Shown: positions 49,506-59,389 of the stretch, in pieces
Numbering within the stretch: the stretch's first letter is position 1
How the letters are laid out: each line of letters begins with the position of its first letter
Assembly: GCA_028583405.1 (NCBI GenBank)
Contig: CM053249.1
Span: 39,963,759-40,027,758 of the forward strand
Direction of reading: 5' to 3'
DNA from: Pogonophryne albipinna
Taxonomy: Eukaryota; Chordata; Actinopteri; Perciformes; Artedidraconidae
Length of the DNA stretch: 64,000 bases
Translations under genes and position numbers: made by a program
Notes under the pieces: model-generated
The model's database searches: none
Told to the model about the DNA's origin: nothing
The model's input: only the letters and a program-made list of their open reading frames with translations

Positions 49506-50272
49506 CTTTTTCACCAGTATAATGTCCATCGATGTCTGACTCTGTTTAAAAAGTTCTTTAAGCTTTGTAGCTTTTCCATCAATCATTTTCAGCCAAGCAG
49601 TCAGAGGCACCCGCAAGGATGTCTGAAAAACCCCGCATGTAGAGTTGAAATACTCCAAAACAAAATCATCAGAGGGGTCCTTCCCCAGCGTCACCACACT
49701 GCTTGCACGGTAATACCATCGCCCCGATGGTCCGCTTTTAGTTTCCCAGACGGTGCTTGTCAGAACTCTTCTCACTTCTGGCGGCGGGGGGGGATATCTC
49801 CTTCTTCTTCTTCCTTCACATTGAGGGGCAGCGGTGAAAACTCTTCTTTGATCTCGCATGCTGTTTGCGTTTCTTTGCTTTTCGTTGCAAATATCTTGTA
49901 CATCGCTGGTTTCACTATGGTTTCTTGATGCACTACTTCTTCCGATTCAATGGTTGTGTGGAGATCTCTGGAAGACACCAGAGTTAACACAGCCCAATCT
50001 GTTGAGGTCAGTGTCGCTTTAACACTACGGGGTCCATACGTTTCTCCATTCTTCAGATTGTAGAAATGCAGTTCATTCGCCATATAGTTGAATACATAAC
50101 CCCAAACATCGCCATTTTTCAGAGTCCATTCTTCATGAAGTTCCACGGCTGGAGGCGTCTGAACCCGGGCCAGATACTGCATTTGTTTCTTGACTGGCGC
50201 TCCGGACGGATGGCGGTAAGTTGTCACAGGCGTCTCGCTGATTAAACCCATATCTAGGCGTCTCTTGGCCAT
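49464..50272 (-). pseudogene. YRHPSGAP-motif protein of the Polinton-type family, frameshifted
   Basis: The natural start is the ATG at 50272 (MAKRRLDMG); upstream residues of the longer ORF are leader module. The first part has ETPVTTYRHPSGAPVKK, an LHEEWTLKNGDVWGYVFNYM block and an acidic KEEEEGD end at a run of eight C on this strand (G in plus, 49786-49793). There the frame changes, and the continuing segment (PEVRRVLTSTVWETKSG, then GRWYYRASS) lies in another frame to 49464. A one-base slip in the C-run explains this. The family is unknown to me. Remnants of its start are present in the arms of the 9-18 kb element. Confidence 0.5.
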
Positions 50273-50365
50273 TTTTTTTTTTTTTGAAAAGGTAACTTGG
50301 TGAGCGTAAATGACTGGCTTGTTATTTAGTTTGAGCGTATTTCTTTTTTCATCTATTTCCACCCC

Positions 50366-50455
50366 CTTACTTTTAAATGATCTGGTGAGGAGGGCGGGAC
50401 TTGTTATGTTGAGGGGGAGGCGGAGCCCCCCTGTAAAAGTGAGAGTCTTTTTCAC
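50366..50455 (-). promoter_or_regulatory. Repeated leader module, copy 3
   Basis: Same AAATGATCTGGTGAGGAGGG and GACTTGTTATGTTGAG block as the other two copies. It ends about 90 bp upstream of the ATG at 50272. Its repeated position before family genes suggests a regulatory role (inference). Confidence 0.4.
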
Positions 50456-50579
50456 CAGTCAAACCTTTTTTTTGTTGCATACAGGAAATTCTTGTGGTGT
50501 ATAGTAATTATAAAAAAGACAAAGATCATGTTTTTTAAAATTGTTTTATTGTTTTCCCTCTTTACGTATTTTGAAAAGT

Positions 50580-51330
50580 ACACAACCGAAAAAGCGGTAT
50601 GTTGTCACAAGCGTCTCTTGGCCAATTTTCTTTTTTGCAAGGTGACTTGGTAAGTGGAAATTACTGTCTTTTTAATTAGTTTAGAGCTTATTCCTATTTT
50701 CACCTAATTCCCTCCCCCCTATCTGCTAGCCTCAGAGCCCAAAAGGAAGGGGGTGGAGAAAGGGGGGGGGGGGAGAGGCCTGGGCGGGGAGGGGGTTAGA
50801 CAGTCTCACGCATAACTTCAAAGAGACACCTAGATTAACATCAAAGGCTTATAACACACCACCTCAAAGGGCAAAACATCACAGGCTAATTAGATTATAC
50901 AACCCCGAGGGGACCAGACAGCATAACTTCAAAGAGACTGCATTAATCAACACATCAAAGAAATAGACAACAAAGGCACTACACAGGGGGGCTTTTCACA
51001 CCTACCTTAATCAACACATCACAGAATTAGACAACAAAGGCACTACACAGGGGGGCTTTTCACACCTACCTGTTATCTCACATCAAAGGCTTAGACTACA
51101 AGGGGGGACAGGGGCCAGACAACATAACTTCAAAGAGACTACCTTAATCAACACATCAAAGAATTAGACAACAAAGGACTACACAGGGGTTATTTTCACA
51201 CCTACCTGTCATAACACCTCACCCCTCACATCAAAGGGTCTCGAACAATGGGAGGCGGGACTTAGCTCATTTGCATAATTGGGGGCGTGTCACCTGTCAC
51301 TTTTTATGCATACTAATGTGATTGAAACAG
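50580..51330 (-). repeat. Terminal arm of the Polinton-type family
   Basis: It shares with 17400-18045 the broken gene start (ATTGGCCAAGAGACGC), GGAAGGGGGTGGAGAAAGG, repeated CATAACTTCAAAGAGAC and ACACATCAAAGAATTAGAC blocks, GGAGGCGGGACTTAGCTCAT and CACTTTTTATGCATACTAAT. The outermost ~30 bp (after TGATTGAAA) differs in part from the arms at 9.0 and 18.1 kb. More copies of the CATCAAAG-type subrepeat are present than in those arms. Confidence 0.7.
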
Positions 51331-51619
51331 CATGGTTAATACTACTTTGATGCTCTGCTCACGGATGAGCATACAAAACTGTTAAGATGATGACCTTACG
51401 TGTGTAAATATATTGTTTTCTTTGTGGGGGTCTGCCCCCAAAAAAAAGTAACCACTTTGATTTAACTAGGCCAGAAGGTAAGGACTTTCCACTGGATAAT
51501 AACTGAAGTATAAAATAATGCATGACTGAAGTGATGGAGACCATGTTTGAAGGCAAACAAAAAGAGGAAATAACAGGTCAAATCAAGCAAATCCCCCTCT
51601 CAGATTCCACAGCAACCAG

Positions 51620-51890
51620 AAGAACATAAATACTGGCTGGTGATTTGATTAATCAGCTTTGTGATGGAATAGAACATGCACAGTGCATTTCCTTAGCTGT
51701 GGGTGAGTCCACTGACACCACTGACAATGCTCAGTTGCTGGTGTTTGTGAGTTGTTATGATGAGGCAAAGGGGGAGTTTGTTGAAGATGTGTTGGGCCTG
51801 ACGAACCTCAGTGGACAGACAAGGGGGCAAGACATTTATAAAGCAATAATGGGAATGCTGAATGAAAGAGGGTGCAGCTGCCTTTATTCA
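51620..51890 (+). pseudogene. hAT transposase fragment (GTF2IRD2-like)
   Basis: The frame includes ISLAVGESTDTTDNAQLLVF and LGLTNLSGQTRGQDIYKAI, which resemble the region near the first catalytic Asp of hAT transposases of the GTF2IRD2/EPM2AIP1 kind (ALDESTD-type motif). About 80 codons remain before a stop. The rest of the gene is not seen. Confidence 0.5.
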
Positions 51891-52100
51891 TAACTGTGCA
51901 GCTCTTACTCTGAGGGGTCAAGCACAGACACAATAACAATGAAAACCGCTGCATACAGATTATTTTTGTTTTTGCAACCTCGTGTTAAGAATCTTGTTGC
52001 AATTGTTTAAAAGTGTGAATGACTGTAATAAACGGACCTTTGTCTGATTGAAACAATTTCTTTGGACCTTTAAGATTTGTATTTGAATACCCCTGCTTTA

Positions 52101-53000
52101 CAGGCTTTTGCATTGTACTTAAGAGGATGCTGTAATGCAATGGAGGAAATCACCTACATGGAGGAATTGGATCTTTCTTCAAATCTTAAATCCTTGTTTG
52201 TATGGTAAAAACAAAGTTACCATACAAACTGAGAGGTGGCGATCAGAAGTCTACAGGCTAATGGAAAGGTGGCACAGCAAGGTTAAATTCAGCGACCTTT
52301 GTCAAGTTCATTGAGCATCATGTAAATATATTAACAGACCCTGTCTTTGGCTGTATACAGGACCAAACTGTCAACACAGCAAAGCTGGGCTTCAAAGCAA
52401 GTATTAACAAGAGGCCAAAATCCACTAGCAGCAGCTTTGTCACCTGTATTACAAACATTGACTGCCAGTCCACATCTCCCCAGCCTCACAGCAGCACCTC
52501 CAAAGCTTCCTGTTTGTACTGTTCAGGTGGACATACAATGGATGCATGTTTCTCACTCAAAAAGAAAATGCACAAAGAAAAGATAAGCTTCATAAAGGAA
52601 AGAGGAATCTGTTTTGGTTGTCTTGTACCAGGTCACATGAGCAAAAACTGCAATAACCGCTTAACATGTAAAGTGTGCAACCAATATCACCCTACTGTGC
52701 TCCATATAGGAAAAGAAAAGGAAAGAAAATTGGAGAAAGGTGTGAAACCTTAAGGACCGGAGAGAAGGCTATTCTAAAAGCATGTGGGCATATTGGGGCA
52801 GGTGAAGTGGAAGAGGAGTGTGTGTTATCTATTGTGCCTGTTAAAGTCAAATCTAACAAAGGAAATCAAATTATTCAAACGTATGCATTCCTTGACCCTG
52901 GAAGTACAGCTTCATTCTGCACAAGCAAGCTCATGAACCAGCTCAACATGTCAGGAAAGAAAACAAACATCCTTCTTCGCACCATGGGCCAAGAAGGATG
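52101..53000 (+). pseudogene. BEL/Pao gag-protease remnant
   Basis: Homologous to the middle of the gag-protease ORF at 27719-30307. A piece matching LRGCCNAM...MEELDL comes first, then zinc knuckles (CLYCSGGHTMDACF and an exact CCHC, CFGCLVPGHMSKNC), then the protease segment with YAFLDPGST. Three frames are needed and small deletions are visible. The similarity breaks at 53000, where a foldback begins. It is an older and different copy from the full element. Confidence 0.75.
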
Positions 53001-53080
53001 TTTGTTTTTTGTCCTTTGTTTGTGATTCACTCGTGGGGCTGACCGACGAGTGAATCACAAACAAAGGACAAAAACAAATG
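53001..53080. repeat. Foldback at the BEL/Pao remnant's break
   Basis: GTCCTTTGTTTGTGATTCAC with TCGT at 53011-53034 pairs exactly with 53046-53069, with looser pairing outside and an 11-bp loop. The two arms look like one sequence copied in inverted orientation at a break. Confidence 0.8.
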
Positions 53081-53199
53081 GATATCGTGGTCACTACAAC
53101 TGGGTTTGGCACAGTATACAAGGCTTCAAACAAAAGATCACTCGATAGAGGAAAATACGTCACTTAAGGTGTGGAAAAACAAAAACACTCACTAGAACA

Positions 53200-53515
53200 G
53201 GGTTGCCCAATACGTCGATCGATCGCAAAGGTAGTGTGGGCATTGATTTGTTTAAATATTTGTAGCTTATTTTTTAGCTTATCATCCATCCCTATTTGCC
53301 AATCGATTGACGTGCAGGTAAGCCAGTCTGAGTTGTATTGTGCCATACGGGTTCATGCCGTTATGAGGGGGCCTCACCTCCTCATCTGAACCGCAAATGC
53401 GGCGCACTATTATGCGCTTATGCGGTGCAATTAGTGTAAGCGCGACACAGATTGGGCAGGGGCGGCCCTGTAGGTAGATCATTTGGGCGTGGTCATTTTA
53501 AAAGTAGCTCCAAAA
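53200..53515. repeat. Dispersed repeat, GTCGATCGATCGC type
   Basis: Starts near ACAGGGTTGCCCAATACGTC and ends near GGTAGATCATTTGGGCGTGG. Both are frequent in fish dispersed repeats, probably hAT-derived. AAAACAAAAACACTCA flanks it on both sides (53178 and 53525 regions) as a direct repeat. Confidence 0.4.
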
Positions 53516-53519
53516 ATAA

Positions 53520-54830
53520 TAATAAAACAAAAACACTCAATAGAGGAAAAAGGCACTGGGCAAATCAGTGATCCTGGCTTGGCTAAAGGTTCTGGTATAG
53601 TCTGCGCGATATAACAAGACGAACTGGCACAAGACAAAGGGAGACTAGGGATATATGCGAGGTAAGGGGGCACAGGTGGACATAATCAGGACCGGGTAGA
53701 CGATCACAGTCAAGGGTGACACACGGGGGCGGGGTGCACATAGACCTGAAACGAGAGGGAGAGTTACTTTTCCAAACAAACCAGGGAGACACGAAACAAC
53801 ACAAAGACAGGACAACACAAACTTAAATAATCTTCAGAGACACGGCACTCCTGCGGGCCTGATTGGACCCTCTTGGCAGGTTCTGGCCTGCGGGCCGGAT
53901 GTTTGACACCCCTGATCTAGGGCATGGCCAGAGCAGCAGTGGCAGTGTGTGTAGAGTGTGTGTAGAGTGTGTGAAACACCGGTTCTGAGCGGGCCAGCAG
54001 CGTTAACCCTGCCGCTCCCTCTGTTTGTGATAGTATGGTATCTCCATTTGGACTATGGGTGCTTATATTCAGCCTGCTGATTCATTTGCCTGAGCGCTGC
54101 AGCTCCGCAGAGAGTGAGCTCGTTCATCTGCTGCCATGTAAAATTGCATTGAACTGAGGCAATCTCTCAGCAGAGGCCTGGTACAGAACTTTAATCAAGT
54201 TTACTGCCACAGAGAGGAAGCGCTGTGCACAGCATTTACATATTGATATTGGCCCATCCTGGCGGAGAGGACTTTAGTGAACGAGCCTCATAAAATGTTT
54301 AATCTACCACAGGGCATGTTGATATTGTCACAGTTTAAAATAGCTTTGAGTGTTCATCTCACTATGAAACGGTTATTGGTTGTGGAAATGAATTACTTCA
54401 TACTGGGTAAAAGGGCTATGGAGCAGCACCCACACTGGATAGTAAAACATTTAAGTGTTGCCATATTGACATGTTGTTGCTCAGAGGAAATGATCACTAG
54501 CCTACATTCTCCTCTCTTTCAGAATCAGAAATAGGTTAATTGACAAGCAAGTTTATACTTACGAGGAATATGCCTTGGTGTATATGGTGCATACATTAAA
54601 ACAGTAAAAGCAGATACAATTTAAGAAAAAACACAAAAAAAAGAACTATTATATGTTAAGATATGGACAGATATTTACATTAAATCTGGATTTACCAAAA
54701 AACGACATACAGTATACCATGAAAAAATCATCAAAATAAAAAAATGTGCAGTATTGTTATGAGAAGTGGAAAGCTGTGCAGATACTGATATTGTTGATAT
54801 AAGTTTTACCGCCGGACTGATATGGCGACA
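53520..54830. other. Intergenic stretch with one hAT-type end
   Basis: A terminus GGGCCGGATGTTTGACACCC at about 53895 is typical of fish hAT repeats. No gene seen elsewhere. Short ORFs lack motifs. Confidence 0.4.
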
Positions 54831-55075
54831 TAACAGGGGGTTACGTATTGTAACCCTAGTTATATAAGCACAGGCGGAGCCCTCTACTGGACTCTATGGG
54901 TACTACTCTCTATCATGCTGTGCGTGCTTTCACCTACTGAGTTTACGTAAACGTAGCCGGTCATCCCACTATCCTATACACTCTTCAGCGAGCGGACTAG
55001 GAAAGACAGGGCCCCCAGGTAGAGGGCTCCGCCTGTGCTTATATAACTAGGGTTACAATACGTAACCCCCTGTTA
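54831..55075. repeat. DIRS-type terminal inverted repeat with perfect 57-bp arms
   Basis: 54831-54887 (TAACAGGGGGTTACGTATTG on) and 55019-55075 are exact inverted copies around a ~131-bp loop. The adjoining TCTACTGGACTCTATGGGTA recurs at 54882, 55095 and 57644. DIRS elements end in inverted repeats with internal complementary copies, so this fits the end of the minus-strand DIRS-like element. Confidence 0.75.
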
Positions 55076-55599
55076 TATTTCACACAGGCTCCGCCCTCTA
55101 CTGGACTCTATGGGTACAGTGGGCGGAGCCCCGATGTATACACGCCCTGTCATCCAACAACATCGACCCACCACACCGTCCCTGATCGGCTTTTGGCTAA
55201 CATCCATTGCATCCCCACTTCCTCCCATCCGGTTGTAACCGTAGAGAAGTCGGGGCCGCAATTTGGATAAGGCACACTCACACACGCTTACCTAGTGTAG
55301 AGTGTGCATGGAAAAGATCTGTGCGGAGACTCCGTCTGGAGCCTACCGCGCACCATGTTCCCCAGGTCCCTCAGGAGCATGGGAAAACATAAGTGCACCA
55401 CGTCCCCCACACTCTCACACGCTCCGTGTAGAGTGGGCATGGACAAAAGCCTGCCTCCAGCCCTGTATGGGGCTGATTGCACACCATGTCTCCCGAGTCC
55501 CTCAGGAGCATGGGAAACACAAGTGCTTTATGTCCAGGGGGGGGGGGGGGGGGTCAGACACCTGCTGACCCACAGCCACCCCCCCTCTCACCAGTCATG

Positions 55600-56600
55600 C
55601 GTTGCCAGACATGTCCAGGAGATAACATTTTATGAAGGAGCCTGGCGTAGAACAAGACGCCGACGTGCATATATCTTCTACACTCACGCTGCTGAATAAG
55701 GCTGTTTGACACAGCCCGTGTAGAATGCGCACGGACCCCAGTGGGGAGGGCGCTCCCCGCCCGTCCATAGGCATGTGTAATGCACCCGCATAGCCATCCT
55801 GTCAGGCGCCTCTTGGAGAGAGCTTTTCTAGCCACACCATCCCCAAAGCACACAAACAGCTGTTCAGTGCATCTAATGGCAGCCGTGCGCTCTACATAAC
55901 ATGCTAGCGCACGCACTGGGCAGAGGAGGTGCAATTTAGCCTCCCTGGCCTCAATATGGGGTGGAAGATTAAAGCCACCTAACTGAATAGCCCTTGACCT
56001 GAACGAACTCCTTAGGCTCTTAGGAGTAAAGGAGGGGTTCGGTCTGAGTGTCGCCCCGCTACGGTCACCCCGGATAAAAAGGCAGCTTGGGTGCAGCGAC
56101 AGAGCGGTCAGCTCGGACACTCTTTTGGCCGAAGTCAAGGCAAGTAGCAATGCTGTCTTCCATGACAGTGCTTTCAGGGAGGAGAGCTCCAGGGGCTCAA
56201 ATGGTTCTGTGACCAGAGCCTCGAGCACCAACGGCAGGTCCCACTGTGGGGCGGAGGCGTTCACTACTGGGCGTTGCCTCCTGACCCCCTGCAAAAGCCG
56301 CGACATAAGCGGCTGACTGAAGGCTGACCTGCCTCCAAATCCCTCATGGCAGGACGAAATGGCTGCTGCATACACCTTAATTGTGGAATGAGCCAGTCCA
56401 CCAGTATCTGTAAGTAGGTAAGAATAGAGCCCAGTGTGCATGACAGAGGCTCTTGACTCCTTCCTTCACACCATCGCCGGAATCCCGCCCACTTTGGCCT
56501 GTAACAGGCTGTGGTGGATTCTGCTCCTGCTGCTTGGATAGTCTGAATAACGTTGTCAGACAGCCCCACCTGTCTCAGCCTGTCCCTCTCAGGAGCCAAG
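55600..56600 (-). pseudogene. DIRS tyrosine recombinase, frameshifted
   Basis: An N-terminal core-binding region (CYRPKWAGFRRWCEGR) lies in the frame of 56725-56264, then shifts to the frame of 56441-55554. That frame carries LLALTSAKRVSELTALSLHP (first catalytic Arg) and GVRAHSTRAVSNS (His and second Arg). A further shift near 55700 is needed to reach the block VEDICTSASC and FIKCYLLDM with the likely catalytic Tyr. The enzyme would integrate circular DNA copies. All expected residues are recognisable but not in one frame. Confidence 0.72.
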
Positions 56601-56699
56601 CCTGGAGAGGTTGGCCCAGAGTGGGTAACGCCCCTATTGCCCCTGCTTCCGGAGACAGCGCTCCCCAGACCTGAGGAATAGCCCAGGGCTGGCCCACCA

Positions 56700-57345
56700 T
56701 CATCTGTGTTACCCCCGCGTACCACGGCGCCAGGCGGCGATCTGGGGCCACTAGGATGACTGACAGCTGCTCCCGCCTCACCCTATCCAGGAGGGGGGGG
56801 ATAAGGTGCAGCGATGGAAAGGCGTAAAGCAGCTTCCTTGGCCATGGCTCGTGTGCAAATGCGTCCACCCCTAAGGGCGGGTTGTCCCACCAAGCCAGGG
56901 AGAACCACAGGGCACAGTGGCTGTTGCGCCGATTGGCGAACAGGTCCACCTCTGCTCTCCCGAACTGAGTCCAGAACTGCTTCACCACCTCCGGGTGAAG
57001 CCTCCACTCGTCTGGCAGGGGTCCGCCTCTTGACATGAGGTCGGCCCCCCCGTTCTCCCGTCCCGGGATGTGCAGGGCCCTTAGAGACAACACAATCTGT
57101 GAAACCCACAACCACAGGTTCTCTGCTGCGGTCAACAAGGCTATTGAGCGGACTCCGCCCTGCCTGTTGATGTACTCCACTGTGGTGCGGTTGTCGCTCC
57201 TGACTAGCACATGTTTGCCCTGTATTAAGGGTTTGAAGTGCTGTAGGACCAGCATCACTGCTTGCAGCTCCAGGAGGTTGCTGTGCCGCGCCTCTGCCAG
57301 AGGCCAGCAACCACCCACAGCTCTCTCTAGGCACGTCCCCCCCAT
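56700..57345 (-). pseudogene. DIRS RNase H domain and linker
   Basis: The frame shows ARHSNLLELQAVMLVLQHF (RNase H Glu region), VLVRSDNRTTVEYINRQGG (Asp region) and LHIPGRENGGADLMSRG, typical of DIRS pol after the RT. It is open across 256 codons, but RT is absent upstream. A linker with VDLFANRRNSHCALWF follows. The plus-strand relative ends inside the equivalent of this domain. Confidence 0.75.
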
Positions 57346-57360
57346 CCTGTCACTGAAGCG

Positions 57361-57629
57361 TCTGTCTTATTTTAGTTAAAGAAAACTAATTATCTACTTT
57401 TTGTCACTGAAAACTGTTGAGACTTTTTTAATCATCAGATTATATAGAACATTTCAGTCAAATTAGTCTAGCCAAAACCAATAATTTGTCATTTTAGTCA
57501 AACTTATTTCACAATAAGATTATATCTTGTCCTTATTTGATGAAAAACACAGGTTGAATGATTAAGAATGCAGCTTTGCAGAGAGACTCTCTGAGAGAGT
57601 ATCTGGTCAGGTGTGTGGTGTTATATCTC
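57361..57629. other. Spacer between the two DIRS-like elements
   Basis: AT-rich sequence with repeated TAGTCAA/TTTAGTCAAA blocks and no gene. It separates the broken end of the minus-strand element from the start of the plus-strand one. Confidence 0.4.
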
Positions 57630-57711
57630 TCACAGGCTCCGCCCTCTACTGGACTCTATGGGTACTACCTTATCCTGCGTGCATTCTCCCACTGAGACTT
57701 CTATAGACGTA

Positions 57712-58177
57712 TGCTCTTTGGGTTGTTTTAATGCACTGATATCATGTGTGGCTCTGAACTGTGTATGACCTTGCAGCTGCCTCTTCTTGTGATAGGAGGA
57801 GGCAGGGCATTTCAGGTTGTTGATATTTATGAGAAGACAGACTTGCTGTCTCCTAAATATCTCATTTCTATGAAGCGTGAAGGAAGTACGTGACTCTTTC
57901 CATAAAACGTCACAGATGACCCATCGCAGATGACCCGACTTTCCGACACCCGCGGCTGATATTAGCGCCACCTCGATTTACGACTTTGTTGTTATCTCCT
58001 GTGTTTTGGACTATATAAACCTGATGTTTTTTGCTGTTCCTATGAGCAACATACCTCATGTGTGTGAGTTAACCCATATCCTTTGTATGTGATTTAACTC
58101 TGCTCCTTCTTGCAAGAATAAATTAGTTACCTGATCATTGTTTCTCAACCTGGTGTCGAGTGATATTTTTTCTAACA
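57712..58177 (+). mobile_element. Solo LTR, copy 2, inside the DIRS-like element
   Basis: It matches 38226-38672 over most of its length (GGTTGTTTTAATGCACTGAT to TAACA), lacking about 25 bp after the TG start. The flanks are ACGTA (57707-57711) and ATGTA (58178-58182). The uninterrupted site in the other DIRS copy reads AAACGTAGCCGG, so the right copy shows a CpG-to-TpG change. Confidence 0.78.
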
Positions 58178-58912
58178 ATGTAGCCGGCCTAGGGCGGGCC
58201 TACCTGAATGCGCGGGCATCACACCATATAAAAGGAGGCCTCGCCTCCTGACTATCATCCTTTTCTCTTCAGCAGCGGAAGTGATTCCACGAGGCGCTTC
58301 GAGACGGTTGAGAAAGTGAAAGTAGAGAGTATGGAGTCAGTACTTGACCATAGGAACTGCCCGAAATGCCCGAACCTGATTGCGGGAGCTGATCCGCACC
58401 CCTTCTGCTTCATGTGCTTGGGGCCTGACCACGCGGTGAACGGTATGGGCCCGATGCCGACGTGCCCAGCCTGCCAGATGATTCCGCGGCTAACATGGGA
58501 GCATCGTGGGCAGCACTTCCTGGCGAGGGATACCCCGCAGGAGTAGTCGGAGGAGCTGGATCTCGACGTCGTGGACGCGGGCGATTCGGGAAGCGAGGAG
58601 ACATCGTTCCGGTTCTCCCTTCCGTGGGGCCAGGCGGTCCCGGTTCCGATGGAAGACGCCTCTCTGTTCTGCGCGGATGGGTTTCCCGGCGGTGATGACT
58701 CTGGCGGCGGAGCGTGTAGGTTTACCGCTCCCCCCACCGCTGCCACCCAGGCCTGTAAACCGCCTGAGATCGGGGTTTTACGGCCCGGCGCATCCGGCAC
58801 AGCCGACCTTCGTTTCGGCCCAGCTGCCAGAGGTATGGCGGTGTGTGGAGGCGACATGGCAGCAGCCATTAAAAACGAAAGCCCTGATAGCCGCCATGGC
58901 GGGTATCATTAA

Positions 58913-59225
58913 TCTGTTAAGCCCGAGAGACCCTGCTACCGGGGCCCTCCTGCAACATCTTGCAGGAAACAGTGTCTGAGGGCATGTTCATTTAATAAAC
59001 TATGAATGTTTTATATCCATGTAACGGGAAGAAAGTCATCTAACTGATCATTTTAATTTTTTTTTCAAAAAAACAACCCACAATGCTAACGCTGAGCCTC
59101 TGAATTAGCAACGAGCGAAAAAAGATTATTAATTTAACCCTTTTAGAAGGGAAGATATGGTCATTTGTTCTGGGAATGTCATTTTCGAGCCTGAGACCTG
59201 AAAAACAGGCTTAGGGCTAAACTGG
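58913..59225. mobile_element. 313-bp MITE of the 4515-6539 TTAA family
   Basis: Left TCTGTTAAGCCCGAG and right GGGCTAAACTGG are inverted, with TTAA at both sides (58909-58912 and 59226-59229). Inner ends match the 2-kb element (TTCGAGCCTGA, CCTGAAAAACAGGCT). No coding content. Confidence 0.78.
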
Positions 59226-59229
59226 TTAA

Positions 59230-59389
59230 ATCAAATCAAGTTTTATTTATATAGCACATTTATAAACGATTTTTGGTCGAGCCAAAGTGCTGTACATATA
59301 TTAAAAATAGCCTACAGTAGAGACACTTTACAGCTAATACAATAGCACAGATTGTTCAGAATATCAGTATGAGAAAAAACGACACCCTC
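59230..59389 (-). mobile_element. Short LINE/SINE tail in the DIRS gag
   Basis: On the minus strand the 3' end reads GTGCTATATAAATAAAACTT then GATTTGATT, a common tail of fish L2-like LINEs and SINEs. The direct repeat TATCATTAA (58904-58912 and 59390-59398) is its target duplication, now split by the MITE. Confidence 0.6.

Larger units (their letters stand above)
47800..51330 (-). mobile_element. Second locus of the Polinton-type family, partial
   Basis: The right part (about 50580-51330) matches an arm of the 9004-18061 element and ends TAATACT, although just before it diverges from that arm. The left part carries two gene remnants and diverged copies of the same ~175-bp repeat, all as read on the minus strand. 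No left inverted arm was found, so this locus is truncated or rearranged. Because the 50.2-kb gene start is intact but the adjacent arm at 50.6 kb has the broken type, two different family members may be joined here. Confidence 0.55.
54831..57360 (-). mobile_element. DIRS-like element, minus strand, 5'-truncated
   Basis: In minus-strand order it contains RNase H (57345-56700), a linker, a tyrosine recombinase (about 56600-55600) and terminal repeats. The gag and RT parts are missing because similarity stops at 57360. Tyrosine recombinase instead of DDE integrase plus inverted ends define DIRS. At least three frame changes make it inactive. Confidence 0.78.
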
